The translations under genes and the position numbers were made by a program. Shown piece by piece: positions 1 through 10,069 of a stretch of DNA of 64,000 nt. The stretch comes from Euborellia annulipes (taxonomy: Eukaryota > Arthropoda > Insecta > Dermaptera > Anisolabididae). The notes under the pieces are model-generated. The model had not been told where the DNA came from, searched no databases, and saw only the letters and a program-made list of their open reading frames with translations. The stretch is taken from assembly GCA_023213315.1 (NCBI GenBank), contig JAKCPI010001756.1:1-64000 (forward strand). The letters are read 5' to 3'. Numbering within the stretch: the stretch's first letter is position 1; the number at the start of each line of letters is the position of its first letter.

Positions 1-29
1 CACAAGCGTTCAACTAGGTTGGAATACTT

Positions 30-375
30 CATTTTTACTTTCTCTTGTGCTCTGTATGAAATATATAGAGAGAAAGTATTGCGATCATGTCGAAAATTCG
101 ATGTCGACGTTTTGAGGCGGGTCCGCTGAGTTCAAAAAAGTGGCTGTCTGCCTGTGAAAAAATATCTCAGGAACGAAAAGAGCTAGGAGGTTGAAATTTT
201 ATATTTAAGTTAGGCACCCCATGGAACGTGACACGAAGCTTTTGAACAAAATCGACCAAAGAGTACTAGTACTTTACTGATGTACTTTTTCAGTTTTTTG
301 CGATTTTCTGGTGTGACAAGCACAGTACACAACTTTCTTTTGCCGAAGGGTAAAAGAAAGTTGTGTTTGGGTTGC
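30..375 (+). repeat. R1 dispersed repeat, internally deleted copy
   Basis: Starts with the R1 5' hairpin (TACTTTCTCT ... AGAGAGAAAGTA) and runs through the conserved blocks 'gagctaggaggttgaaattttatatttaagttaggcaccc' (split here by small changes) and 'agtactagtactttactgatgtac'. It then jumps directly to the R1 3' palindrome (TGGTGTGACAAGCACAGTACACAAC), so about 250 bp of the usual middle is missing. The same blocks recur at about fifteen places in this window, which is how the family was recognised. No coding capacity. Confidence 0.85.
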
Positions 376-425
376 CTATTTCTAGCAAGCAACAAAAATG
401 AATTTATGCACTCGATTGAATTATA

Positions 426-613
426 CAGGGCCGGATCTAGGGAGGGGCAGTGGGTGCATGTGCCCCGGGCGGCAGATATCAGGAGCGGCAATTAAAGAAA
501 GATTTACTAAAAAAAAGGTAAAATAATATGAATTTTGTATAAAAAATATTAAGAAGGGGGCGGCAAATTAAATTTTGCCCCCCCCCCCCAAAAATCTCCT
601 AGTTCCGGCCCTG
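426..613. mobile_element. hAT-like MITE with perfect 8-bp TSD
   Basis: A 188-bp element with terminal inverted repeats CAGGGCCGGATCTAGGGAGG and CTCCTAGTTCCGGCCCTG (imperfect in the middle). It is flanked by the direct repeat GAATTATA at 418-425 and 614-621. CAGGG termini plus an 8-bp duplication are typical of hAT transposons. The interior holds only AT-rich sequence and a C-tract, so it is nonautonomous. It sits about 50 bp downstream of an R1 copy. Class assignment is from family knowledge; ends and TSD are seen directly. Confidence 0.85.
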
Positions 614-621
614 GAATTATA

Positions 622-3600
622 CAAGAAGGAGAGTTCAAGTAATTAAAAAATTTTAATTTTAATTTATTAATAGTTTTTTAAGACAAATGACTTCTTTGAG
701 TAGTTTTGTTATTTGGCTAATGTCAGGTATTATGACAAATAAAAATTAATTAAGAATTGATTTATTATCTTACTCAACAAGTTTCGGAGTTTGTCCAGAT
801 CATCTTCTGCCTTGAATTTTATTAATTATGACATCTGACATTATCCAAAAAAACAAAATTACACCAAAAAGTCAACTGTGTAAAAAATTGTTCAAGTGAA
901 TGCTTGGAAAATTTTTGAACAATAAAACCAACAAAGGGACAAAAACCCTTTAGAAAAATGGGCAAAAAAGTCAGAGTTTGTTTATAATTTAGTCAAAAAG
1001 TAATGTTTAATTGTAAGAGAAGCAAACAGAGCGCCAGGGAAAGAAAATAAAACTAAAGTCATTTTTCTTAATGTTCCTATAAATTACGAAAAATTAACCA
1101 ACAACGATAAAAATTTAATTTATTGAATAAAAAAAATAATAATAATTTTCTTATTAAATAAAAAATGATATAACAAAAAAAAAAGAAGATATATTTATAT
1201 CTGTTATATATTAAACGAAGGTGGAACAAGAATTAAGAGAACAAATGTGTACACATGAAATATACTTGTGACTATATATTATATAATATAAAAAAAGGAT
1301 GCGTTATGTTTGGTTGATGACAGAGGCTTAAGGTGACCAACAAAAGGGACACAAATAGATGACGGCCATATATATATTTTGAGAAAAAGAAGGACAACAA
1401 CAACAACAACAACAAAAAGAAGAAAAAGAAAGAGAGATAAAGAAAATCAAATCAAATCAACAATAATTAAAGGAAGTTATTTAATTAATTGCTAATTTAA
1501 CAGCTGTCAAAAAAAGACAATTTTATTATTTTTAAGTTTGATTCATTGGAAGAAAAAAAAAAAAAGAAAAGGGTATTAATCTTATTTAAGAAAGAGAATT
1601 CCAACCATTCTTTGTACAGTCAGCGCCACAAGTGGCTGATATTTTCGAGGGTGGGCCTGGAGCGTAGGCAGCCAAAATGCTTAGCCGTCGTTGTCTTAAA
1701 AGTAGCTCTTCCCCTTTAATTACATTAAAAAAAGAATTATATTATTTATTTTTAAAATATTGGTTTAGTTGAATAAGCCCAATGCTCCTCTCCCGGGCAT
1801 ATCAGGCACTTGTGGAGTCGACTGTACTCTTAAAAGAAGAGGTCTGAACATAAATCATATAGTCTAGATAAAATATGAAAACTTCTGGGTATCTCGTGGT
1901 CGCCATCAAGTGTGATTTCAAAAAATACCAGGACTTTTATCAGCGAAACCAGAACATCCATAATTCAATTCTTCCTCTTTCTATCTTGCCATTTAAAAAT
2001 TTTATCTTACATTTAATATTGTAAATATACTTTGTTTTGGAAAGGAACATGTTCGGAGGCAGCAAAGAAAAGAAAGCCCTTAGATGCCAAATGGAGACGT
2101 TTTTTTTTTTTTTAATTCAGGACTTCTCCAAGACTCTCATATACTCTAAAAAAAACATTTTGGAAATTATGTTTATGTAGTATGTATGTATGTATGTATG
2201 TATGTATGTGTGTGTGAGTGCGTGAGCATTATTACTTAAAAAAGCAAGCAACCAGTTCTATAAAAAATTTTTATATACTGTATACTAATAGTGTATCTGG
2301 GAATGTGCAGCAAAGTAGATCCATCCAAGGTCAAGTAGCTGACTATGGCCTAAGTTACTAGATTTTTTTTTTTGGAACTGTGCGGTCCCTCTAAATATAT
2401 TTCTTTTGAAAGTTGTCCACCCTTCTAAAAAATTTGCTGACCATCCATATATTAACTGGAGCTTTATAAATAATCAACAAACCGGACTTTCAATTTTTGA
2501 TCTATGAAAAAACAAATATTTTTTTTTAAATACATCAATATTGAAAAATCCTAATATGAATTATATTTTAACTTAAATTGTATTATCTGATTAGTGAAAC
2601 ATATAAATCAAGTTATATGTGTTGGCGGCATAAAAAGTAAAGAAGTGTGCATTAGCCTTAGAGCCTTAAAAACGAATTTCAACTAACTTCTTTTAAACAG
2701 GGACTTTTATCTTTTGTTTTATGTTCGAGAGTATAATCTGGGACGCTGGCTTTATACAATTTAGGGAAATGGGGCACGGGAGCAGGAGAAAGAGAGGGAG
2801 AGCGGAGGGGGAGGGAGGAAAGGGGAGTAGAGATGGGGAGATCCCGGGGGACATTTCGGATAAGCACATCTGCACTCAGGGTCCCTTTAAACCAATTGCA
2901 GACGAGAAGAGAACCTGATGAATAATGAAGATACAACCAACCAACCAACCTCTAAAAAAAGAAACGACTTTCGTTTCTCTGTCTTTTTCTTGAATTATTC
3001 AAATTAATAAGTCCTAAACTTAATAAAGATGATTTTTTTTTAAATCAATAAACAGTGGGATAATAGGAAAAAGAAATTCAAAATTGTTTTAAACGTAAGG
3101 GAAGGGGAGATGTTTTATTGATCCTATATAACATTTAACGAAGATACAAGTCCTGGGTAGCTAGCGTTCTTAAAGAAATACGAGAACAAGTTAAGGAATG
3201 AATGGGAGGCTGTGGCTTCTTGTGACAGCCGGAAAAATACCTAAGCTAGAATCAATAGCTATGCAAAGTTCTGAAATTTTTTTCCTTTCCCTCTTTTCGG
3301 GCGAAGCTATTTATTACTTGGGAAAGTAAATTTTTTTTTTTAGTTTACCAGAGATAAATTTTGAATACGCATTAATTCGCGCATAAATGACGACAATTAG
3401 GCCAGGAAATTAATGAAAGTTTCAGACCTCTGTGAGGTGCCTAACCTAAATATAAAATTTCAACCTCGTAGGTTTGAGGGGGTTCAGGAACGATGTCTAA
3501 ACGTACTTATAAAAAAAACTAGACTATTATAAGGAATTTTTCAATGCGGTTTTTTTTTTAAATGAATTAAATTCATAAGAGATTATTGGGACATCGAACT

Positions 3601-3659
3601 ATAATTTTTTTAATGACTTATTAAAAAATTATCGTAATTAATTTTTTTGTTATCAAGCA
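622..3659. other. AT-rich non-coding stretch
   Basis: No gene seen. Contains an (AAC)n run near 1396-1415, a T-tract at 2100, and an (ATGT)n/(GT)n microsatellite at about 2176-2216. A purine-rich patch lies at 2770-2850. A short antisense R1 fragment lies near 3428-3472 ('ggtgcctaacctaaatataaaatttcaacctcgtag'). The open frames at 2679-2948 have no recognisable similarity and lie in the purine-rich patch. Confidence 0.6.
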
Positions 3660-3995
3660 AATTCAAAAAAACAATCTGTCCCAATAATCTTTAATTTTTT
3701 TTTTTAATTTTAAAAATGAATTTATTGTTATTATTAATCACTTATTAATTAAGAAATTTTTAAAATAAGCTTAGATGATTTATTTAAAAATCAAATGCCA
3801 AATTAGTTCAGCATTCTTGCAATAGATGGCAGGCTATAACAGCTGATCGCCTAATGGCCTATATTTTTATGCTTTTATAAAAGATACATAATATATAATA
3901 ACATTTATAAAGTATTTATTGTTAAAAGATCAATGAAAATCAACCAAATGCATTAAATATTATTAGCTACCATTCTGACATCTCTTGGCACTAGG
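3660..3995 (+). repeat. Copy of a ~330-bp dispersed repeat (partner at 34352-34690)
   Basis: The block from 'caatctgtcccaataatctttaat' through 'cagcattcttgcaatagatggcag' to 'agctaccattctgacatctcttggca' reappears almost base for base as its reverse complement at 34352-34690, 30 kb away. No ORF and no obvious terminal inverted repeat. It may be a fragment of a larger transposon; the family is not identified. Confidence 0.8.
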
Positions 3996-4240
3996 AACCG
4001 ACCGAATATTCGGTTTCGGTTACGGTTTCGGCCAAAAATAAAAAAAAGGTAAAATGATTTTCATGGGAGGGAAAAAAAATAAAAAAAATGGTAAAATGAA
4101 AAAAAATTTTATAGGAAATACAAGTTTCGGTTTCGGTTACGGTTTCGGTTACGGTTTCGGCCGAAACTAAGGTTGAGGACGAATATTCGGTTTCGGTTTC
4201 GGCTGAAAATCTTGTTTCGGTCGGACCCTACTTGGCACAC
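3990..4240. repeat. CGGTTTCGGTTACGG-type repeat element
   Basis: Begins 'ctaggaaccgaccgaatattcggtttcggttacgg' and ends 'ttcggtcggacccta', with internal runs of GGTTTCGGTTAC. A second copy with the same beginning and end lies at 23216-23560 (there split by an insertion). The termini are imperfectly complementary (CCGACCGA / TCGGTCGG), suggesting a small TIR element whose inside expanded by slippage. Confidence 0.7.
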
Positions 4241-4247
4241 ATAGAGA

Positions 4248-4358
4248 GACTTTTTTGGGCCCAGGGGACCTCAAAACGTGAATATTTATCAAAATCTTAA
4301 CATCGAATTTTTGACATGAATCCAATAGTTCCTCTCTTTATATAGGTAAGAGAAAAAA
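4248..4358 (-). repeat. R1 5'-end fragment, antisense
   Basis: 'aggggacctcaaaacgtgaatatttatcaaaatcttaacatcgaatttttgacatgaatccaat' followed by 'tatataggtaagagaaa' is the antisense of the first ~110 bp of R1. The rest of the element is absent. Confidence 0.8.
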
Positions 4359-4834
4359 AATGTTAAGAAAACAATCCATAATTGAGATTTAAAGTAATTA
4401 TGAAGCTGTAAAACAAAACGAAAAAAAGCAAAATGTCCCGAAGGGTTTCTCAATAGACAGACAGAGAGAGAGAGACACGTCCTCCTGGCTGGCCACGTGG
4501 ACAGGATCGCAAATTAACCCTCACATGGCTCTTCCGGATACACGTGACAGGTTTATTCCTCTCCCTCTTTGGCCTTTAACCTTTTTATTGAAGCTCCCTC
4601 AGGAACTCCTTCCTTCCCCCTTTGCTTTACTTTTGAAAATTAATCTCTCTCTCTTTCACTCACTCAAGTAGAAAAGACCAAACGTCATTTGAGTTTATAA
4701 TAAAAATATTATTAAATGATATGATCATTTATTTACTCGAGGGCTAATCCAAAAATGCACAAACTCTTCATTTGTTATTGCTTTTATCAATAACACTGGT
4801 GTGATTGGTCGCTCAGCACACAACCTTCTCTTAG

Positions 4835-5005
4835 GCTGTACGCACACCGAACGAGCAAAAACGTTTTCGGACAAAATATTTTGTTCGATGATGTCGAACC
4901 ATGTCCGATTGTGTTTTGTCTCTTCGGTGTGCGTTGACCCATAGAAAAGCATTAAAAAAACAGTTTTGTTCGAAAACGTTTTTGCACGTTCGGTGTACGT
5001 TCAGT
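4835..5005. mobile_element. Short TIR element (ACGCACACCGAACGAGCAAAAACG family)
   Basis: Imperfect terminal inverted repeats GCTGTACGCACACCGAACG and CGTTCGGTGTACGTTCAGT, continuing into GCAAAAACGTTTTCG / CGAAAACGTTTTTGC. CTTAG occurs on both sides (4830-4834 and 5006-5010), consistent with a 4-5 bp target duplication. It interrupts an R1 3' palindrome fragment ('ctggtgtgattggtcgctcagcacacaac'). Related sequence lies at 9905-10065. No coding capacity. Confidence 0.7.
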
Positions 5006-5135
5006 CTTAGATTCGGAAATTGATGTTATTATTATTTTTTTTAATGTTAAATGCTTTTATTTAATTTGCTTTTTCAGGGTTAGCAATTAATTGTTAAGAC
5101 ACTCCTCGTTGGGCTGTAACTTTATATTTAGGGTC

Positions 5136-5325
5136 TGCCCTTGAGCTATGGCTCAGAGGTAGAGTATCAGCTTCTGGTGCCAAAGGTCAAGGGTTCGCAT
5201 CCCGTCCCAGGCGAAGAATTTATCTCAATTGAATTGAATACCAATCAAATGAAATAAATAGGGAAGGGGGCTAAATGACCTCAGATGCCGAAAAAGACCT
5301 TAAACAAATAAAAAAAATTAAAAAA
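5136..5325 (+). mobile_element. tRNA-derived SINE with perfect 12-bp TSD
   Basis: The head has pol III promoter boxes: A-box-like TGGCTCAGAGGTAGAG and B-box-like GGGTTCGCATCCC, as in a tRNA. It is followed by a short body and an A-rich tail ('aaataaaaaaaattaaaaa'). The element is bounded by direct repeats ATATTTAGGGTC at 5124-5135 and 5326-5337, the mark of LINE-driven insertion. It is not an intact tRNA gene: the head runs directly into an unrelated body. Confidence 0.85.
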
Positions 5326-5483
5326 ATATTTAGGGTCATTTTCCTTTTTTTTAATATCTCTAATCAAAAAAGTGAGAAATTTTTCCTTAAGATTTCTCAC
5401 TTTGTGAGAGAAATGCACGGTCAATTTGTAAGACTATATAAGAGGAAGTGAGTTTTTGTTTGTGTAAGTCGAGAGGGTCCTGT

Positions 5484-5590
5484 TCGAGGGCTTGGTGCAA
5501 TGTATAGCACACCGATGCCCAGGAAAGGCTGGAGATCCTGGGTTCAATTCCCTGGGGCCATGAGGCATTTAGCTTCACTAACAAAAAACA
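5484..5590 (+). mobile_element. Short tRNA-like SINE
   Basis: GAGGGCTTGGTGCAATGTATAGC resembles an A-box half and GGGTTCAATTCCC is a good B box about 50 nt downstream. It ends in a short tail 'cactaacaaaaaac'. The head resembles that of the SINEs at 6730-6830 and 63241-63340 ('GAGGGCTTGGTG'), so it is probably a diverged or shortened member. No clear TSD was found. Confidence 0.6.
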
Positions 5591-5652
5591 TGTAGTCTTG
5601 TTAAATATTCTATGACTTAGTTAAAGATCCGAGGTATATATATATATTGAAA

Positions 5653-5939
5653 CATGGGCGTACCCAGGATCAAATCTAGGGGGGCATGGTCAGATCATGG
5701 TCGTCCAGGGGGGGCAGATCATGGTCGTCCAGATTGTGACATAGCTATTTTTTATATAGAGGGGAAAAGCCTTCGAATTAAAGGCCTAAAAACCCTCGAG
5801 TCCTAACAAAAAGAATCATTCCCCATCGCCATCCACCAATTTTGTTTCGTTTCATCACTTTATAAACATTTTATTTTTTTTTTGTTGCTTCTAGGGGGGG
5901 GGGCAGCTGCCCCCCTTCCCCTCGCTGGGTACGCCCATG
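5653..5939. mobile_element. MITE with CATGGGCGTACCCAG termini
   Basis: Perfect 15-bp terminal inverted repeats CATGGGCGTACCCAG and CTGGGTACGCCCATG enclose about 290 bp with G-rich and C-rich stretches near the ends. The flanks share ATTGAA (5647-5652 approximately, and 5940-5945), an imperfect target duplication. The terminal sequence resembles the other xGGCGTA... elements here (22814, 58320) and is probably hAT-related. No coding capacity. Confidence 0.75.
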
Positions 5940-6145
5940 ATTGAATACATATTTCTGTAGATCTCGAAAAATATTTAACCCCTTCAGCTGGCTCGGGTCC
6001 GCCTAGCTTTTTTTTAACACTGACACTTTTTTTCTCATTCACACTCACACTCACACACACATTCACATAGTCTTTTCGGCAACTCAGGCCATATAAGACT
6101 TTTACGATATCCGTTATTGATTAATATACATATATGGGGTCCAGG

Positions 6146-6690
6146 GGGCTCGCTGGTGTAGTGAGCTAGGGTGTCAGCTTCTGCAAAGAAGGTCCCTGTT
6201 CAAACCCTGGGCGTGGGGGATTTTTCATTAAATAAAAATATTTATTTAATGTAAACAAATCCTCAAGCAAGCCCTGGATTGGAATATAGGATCTCACCAC
6301 AAAAGCCCTCAGGCAACTCTACGAGGAGAGGGAGTTGCTGTGACATCCCGTCCTGTGGAAGGGACGTAAAGAAGATTCCCTCTCAGTGATGCATTCTTCG
6401 AAAGGAGTAGGCTACACGCCGGTGCTGAGGGAGTCCTTCCTCAAACTAGGACATCCTCCATAGCATAGAAGAGGTTGGATATAAGGAGCCGGTTGGAACC
6501 AGAAATAAGGATTAGTTCACTAGCTAGAGAAGAAAGCAGGAGGAGTTAGAGATAGGAAATGATGTAACTTCACGGGGTGCCGGTAGATGGCTACGGCCAG
6601 AGGCCGGTTGGGTTTGAGTGTGTGTCTCCGTACACGTAAGCACCTCGGGTAAATAAACGGGGATCCCGATAGGAATTTCAAATAATAATA
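6146..6690 (+). mobile_element. Full-length 545-bp tRNA-derived SINE with perfect 14-bp TSD
   Basis: Starts with a tRNA-like head (GGGCTCGCTGGTGTAGTGAGC; B box TGTTCAAACCCTGG) and continues with a long GC-richer body. It ends 'ggatcccgataggaatttcaaataataata', i.e. in an AAT-type simple tail. The 14-bp sequence ATATGGGGTCCAGG is present immediately before (6132-6145) and after (6691-6704), which fixes both ends. No ORF. Body composition is clearly different from the surrounding AT-rich DNA. Confidence 0.9.
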
Positions 6691-6729
6691 ATATGGGGTC
6701 CAGGCATTCTTATTTAAGCCATTTGGTAT

Positions 6730-6830
6730 CCAAATGGCTTAAATAAAATCATCCGACTGCCTGGGGGTCCTAACCCGCGACTCTTGGTATACGAGGATAG
6801 CACGCTAACCCCTACACCAAGCCCCGAGGG
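6730..6830 (-). mobile_element. tRNA-derived SINE, antisense
   Basis: Reading the minus strand: GGGGCTTGGTGTAGGGGTTAGC (A-box region), then GCGGGTTAGGACCCC (degenerate B box), then 'ggcagtcggatgattttatttaagcc'. The same order is found on the plus strand at 63241-63340. The left flank contains the 27-bp palindrome 'taagccatttggtatccaaatggctta' at about 6714-6742. Confidence 0.75.
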
Positions 6831-7530
6831 CGTATATATCTGTTATATTTATTTTTTTAGAGTGTGGAAGTACCCTCTAATTTGGATTTACAAATATTAA
6901 TTTTAATGTATCGAAAAAAAAAAAAATTTTAGGCATGATATTAGATTTTTAAATCAAAATCATCTAACAAACTCCAGATTCTAATAACTTTTAATTTCTA
7001 ATTAGTGGTTTTCTAAATTAATGACGAAAGGATATTTCCTTTTGAAAAGATCAGCTTTAGAAAGAGAGCGAGTTGGAGTGGGGGGGGGGAAGGTTCTCTT
7101 TCAACCCCTCCGCCTCTATACCAATTCATTAATTAATATATTATAATAAAAATGATGTTAAGGAAAAACTATTATAAGAACGAAATTCCCTAACTCCCCT
7201 TCTCGCTTTCCAACCCCCCTCCCCCCCCCACCCCCACCCTGCCGCTCACTCTCTTTCTCTTGATCAGAAATTTAATCAAATGCCTCTCCGGGCCATATTC
7301 TAATATTTAATTAAAGTCGATGGCATTTAAGCCATTTGAATATTTCATGTAAAAAAAAAAATTAAATAAAAATATCAAATATAAGAAAATTAATAATTCT
7401 AAATAAAAGATAATTCATTGATAGTCTTATTGCTTGCCAGAAAAAATTTTCCTTTATTTCTGACGTGGAGTCAAAAAAAAAATCAAGACATATGCAACCA
7501 AAATTATTTCTTTTATATTTTTATTATGCT
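6831..7530. other. AT-rich stretch with homopolymers
   Basis: Nothing gene-like. G-tract at 7081-7088 and C-rich run at 7215-7235 flank about 130 bp of AT-rich sequence. Their surroundings are partly complementary ('ggaaggttctctttc' versus 'ttctcgctttccaacccccctcc'), so this may be a decayed MITE. Confidence 0.4.
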
Positions 7531-7536
7531 GTTCCA

Positions 7537-7577
7537 GTCTGACGTTTTGGCCACTGTTCTAGGCTATCCTCAGAGCC
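7537..7577 (-). ncRNA. Decayed hammerhead-ribozyme-like motif
   Basis: On the minus strand: GGCT-CTGAGGA, then 18 nt containing a possible stem II (TAGCC ... GTGGCC), then AAAAC-GTC-AG. CTGAGGA fits the hammerhead core C3-U4-G5-A6-N7-G8-A9. The catalytic G12 of GAAA reads A, so this copy is probably inactive. It follows the pattern of the better copies at 22587 and 27383. Confidence 0.4.
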
Positions 7578-7839
7578 GGAGGCGAGAATAAATGAAATTT
7601 TAATTTTCACTTTTTTATTTCCAAATATACAAAATACTAGGGCCGAAATATGCCTATAATTTTGTATATTTGTAAATAAAAAGCGAAAAAGAAAATCAGG
7701 ATTCATCTTTTATTTTCAATTTATTAATAATTATTTTCGCCAAAAGGTTTTTGAAATTTTAAATATTATAAATATTTTCCCATATTTATAAATTTTATAC
7801 CTTGAATGCCAATAAATCCCCGAAAACTAATTATGGCCC

Positions 7840-8400
7840 TAAGTCGACACAAAAAATTTAGTGTGACATGCTCAGAACTCAACTTTCAATTATTGAAGGT
7901 GAGAAGTTGTGTGATGTGCGACCAGTCACACCAGTTTTTTAATATTATCTAGTTATTCATGTAAAATAAGTTTAGGTGTTTATGTGATGATTTACCTGGT
8001 AAACATGAAATAGGCTCTTTATTGTTTAATCAGAAATAAAGGAAATTTTTTTTTTGGCAAGTTATTTTCAATTTATTTATATTTTGATACCAAAAGAAAT
8101 CATTTCTCCTATCTACAAGAGTAAAGTGTGCTTCAAACAATTTTAAGAGCAAAATAAGAATTTACATTTTAAAGAGAGTCTAAAACATAATTAATTTATG
8201 AGAAAATCGAAAAAAAAAAAAACTGAAAAAGAAAAGTAAAGTTCTAGTACTTTTGGTTGATATTGTTGGAGAAGCTTCGTGGTACGTCACGAGAGTCTAT
8301 CTAACTTATATCTAAAATTTCAGCCTGGTAGCTAATTTCCTTCATATCTTTTTTCGAATATACCCTCACAAAGACAAACAGGCCATTTCACGATACCCAC
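7840..8400 (-). repeat. R1 copy, antisense (left half of a head-to-head pair)
   Basis: Reading right to left it shows the R1 order: 'ggtagctaa' block, 'ctagtacttta'-like block, 'atgctctttaaaatg'-like block, and finally the R1 3' palindrome at 7855-7940 (GTGTGACATGCTCAGAACTCAAC ... GTTGTGTGATGTGCGACCAGTCACACCAG). About 150 bp between the palindrome and the next block (7946-8090) is unlike other copies. Together with 8400-9132 it forms an inverted repeat with 5' ends facing each other. Confidence 0.75.
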
Positions 8401-8560
8401 TTTTTTACTTTCTCTTACCATGTGTATATAGGTAATATATACATATATAGAGAGAAAGTATTGGATTCATGTCAAAAATTCGATGTCGAGTATTTTTTGA
8501 TGGATCTTCACGTTTTGAGGTCCCCTGAATCAAAAAAAGCGTGGTTTTCGCGACATGGTC

Positions 8561-8625
<65 letters not shown>

Positions 8626-9132
8626 TGTGAACAAAAATATCTCAAGAACGAAAAGAGCTAGGGAGGTTGAAATTTATATTTAAGTTAGGCACCCCCATGG
8701 GACATGACATGAAGCTTTTGAACAAAAATCGACCAAAGAGTACTAGTTTTACTTTACTGATGCACTTTTCAGTTTTTTTCGATTTTCACCCAAAATTTGC
8801 TCCAACCATTTTTCTTTTTTTTAATTCAAAAATCAATTATTTTTAGATTCTCTATAAAATGTATATTCTTCATTTTGTGATTGAAATCTTCTGAAGACCA
8901 CTTTACTCTTGTAGCTCCATAGAAAAGATAGGAGAAATGGCTGCTATGGAGTATCAAAATATAAATATTTTCCCATACTTATAAATTTTACATCTTGAAT
9001 TCAATTGTACCCACTGCTTCTTCGGGAACTAAATACATGTCGACAAATCCAGGACAGACAGTAATACAACCTTCTGATTACTGAAGGCGTAAGAAAGTTG
9101 TGCTGTGCGCCAGCTTTCCACCAGATTTTTTT
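8400..9132 (+). repeat. R1 copy, nearly full length, with (GT)n expansion
   Basis: Contains every R1 block in order: 5' hairpin (8404-8460), 'ggattcatgtcaaaaattcgatgtcgag', 'cacgttttgaggtcccctgaatc', 'gcgacatggtc', then an expanded GT array (8562-8624). These are followed by the 'gagctag.ggaggttgaaa' and 'gtactag' blocks, 'tcttctgaagaccactttactcttgta', and the 3' palindrome (9083-9128). The GT array sits where other copies have 'ctgtctgtgaacaaaa', so it is a microsatellite born inside the element. Confidence 0.9.
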
Positions 9133-9144
9133 AAATTCATATTG

Positions 9145-9235
9145 TTTCAAAACGTATTTCCATCAAAATGTTGACATCGAATTTTTGATATGAATCCAAT
9201 ACTTCATATATTAAAAGATATAGATATGGAAAAGA
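9145..9235 (-). repeat. R1 5' fragment, antisense
   Basis: 'ttcaaaacgtatttccatcaaaatgttgacatcgaatttttgatatgaatccaatactt' is the antisense of the R1 5' part, placed directly after the 3' end of the preceding copy. Confidence 0.75.
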
Positions 9236-9639
9236 AATATGCAGAAAAATAATGCGATTTTAATAGTTTGTTTAAAAGGTCACCGTCATTTCCATCAGTG
9301 AGTTATCGACTGCTCTGTTTTTATATTGAGTTTAGATGAATATACAAATATACCGAGGCCTTCGTTTCGCTTAGAAAAATTAAAAAAAAAAAAAGATTTC
9401 TTTTCAACAGATATCTATTTATGTTCAATGTTCGTCCCGCCACTAAATATAGAAAATTATTGAAAGGATATTCAAAAAATAATAAATAAATAAATATAAA
9501 CAAAAAGAAAAAATATTTTCGGATATCCCTATTTATATTTTTCCATGGGAAGAAAAAATAAATTTATAATTGATATGGTCAAATTTCTAGTTAAATTTTC
9601 TATAACCAAATACTGTATATATCGTCTTTTTATTATTGC

Positions 9640-9677
9640 GGACAAGGTCGTTTCGGCCTGCTGCAGGCCTTCATCAG
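9640..9677 (-). ncRNA. Hammerhead-ribozyme-like motif
   Basis: Minus strand reads CTGATGA, then AGGCCTGCAGCAGGCC (a good stem II: GGCCTG with CAGGCC), then GAAAC and GACCTTGTC. The core CUGAUGA...GAAA is intact, and AC/GU can form a very short stem III before the GUC. Stem I pairing is lost beyond one base pair, so activity is doubtful. A second motif in opposite orientation lies at 9786-9818. Confidence 0.5.
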
Positions 9678-9785
9678 CTACTACTTTAAAATTATTTTAT
9701 TTTTGCAAAACAAAATTAAATAACACTCTGGGCTCTCTTCAAACACGAATAAAAATTGTTATATTGATTGATTATTTTAACGCGA

Positions 9786-9818
9786 CAGATGAAGGCTTGC
9801 AGCTGCGCCGGAAATCTA
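9786..9818 (+). ncRNA. Decayed hammerhead-like motif, inverted partner
   Basis: Plus strand reads CAGATGA-AGGCTTGCAGCTGCGCCG-GAAA-TCT. It has the stem II plus GAAA layout of the motif at 9640-9677 but with U4 changed to A. The pair is about 110 bp apart in opposite orientation, suggesting a foldback remnant of one retroelement end. Confidence 0.35.
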
Positions 9819-9904
9819 CTTGAGTCTAATGATTCCTCATATCGTACAATCAGTACGACTATTACCTTGCACCCTAGTAGAGACATGAGCCTTGAGCTTA
9901 GACA

Positions 9905-10066
9905 ACCAAACACGCTTAGCTATAAGTCTGAACGCACACCATTTGAGCAAAACGTTTTCGGACAAAACGTTTTGCCCAATGTCAACGCACACCGATCGAG
10001 CAAAAACACTTAATGGCAAAACGTTTTGCTCAATGCTAACGCACACCAATCGAGCATAACGCTCGC
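9905..10066. repeat. Repeated ACGCACACCxATCGAGCAAAACG units
   Basis: Three spaced copies of GAACGCACACC/AACGCACACC followed by a GAGC(A)AAAACG stretch, with inverted CGTTTTGC segments. Related to the TIR element at 4835-5005. It looks like overlapping or nested ends of that family. Confidence 0.6.
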
Positions 10067-10069
10067 GCA

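Noticed and set aside
5137..5215. Possible tRNA gene
   Set aside because: A and B boxes are present, but the sequence continues into a SINE body and tail and is bounded by a 12-bp target duplication. No consistent acceptor stem was found.
8422..8661. 79-codon frame with a Cys-Val run
   Set aside because: The run is the GT microsatellite inside an R1 copy.
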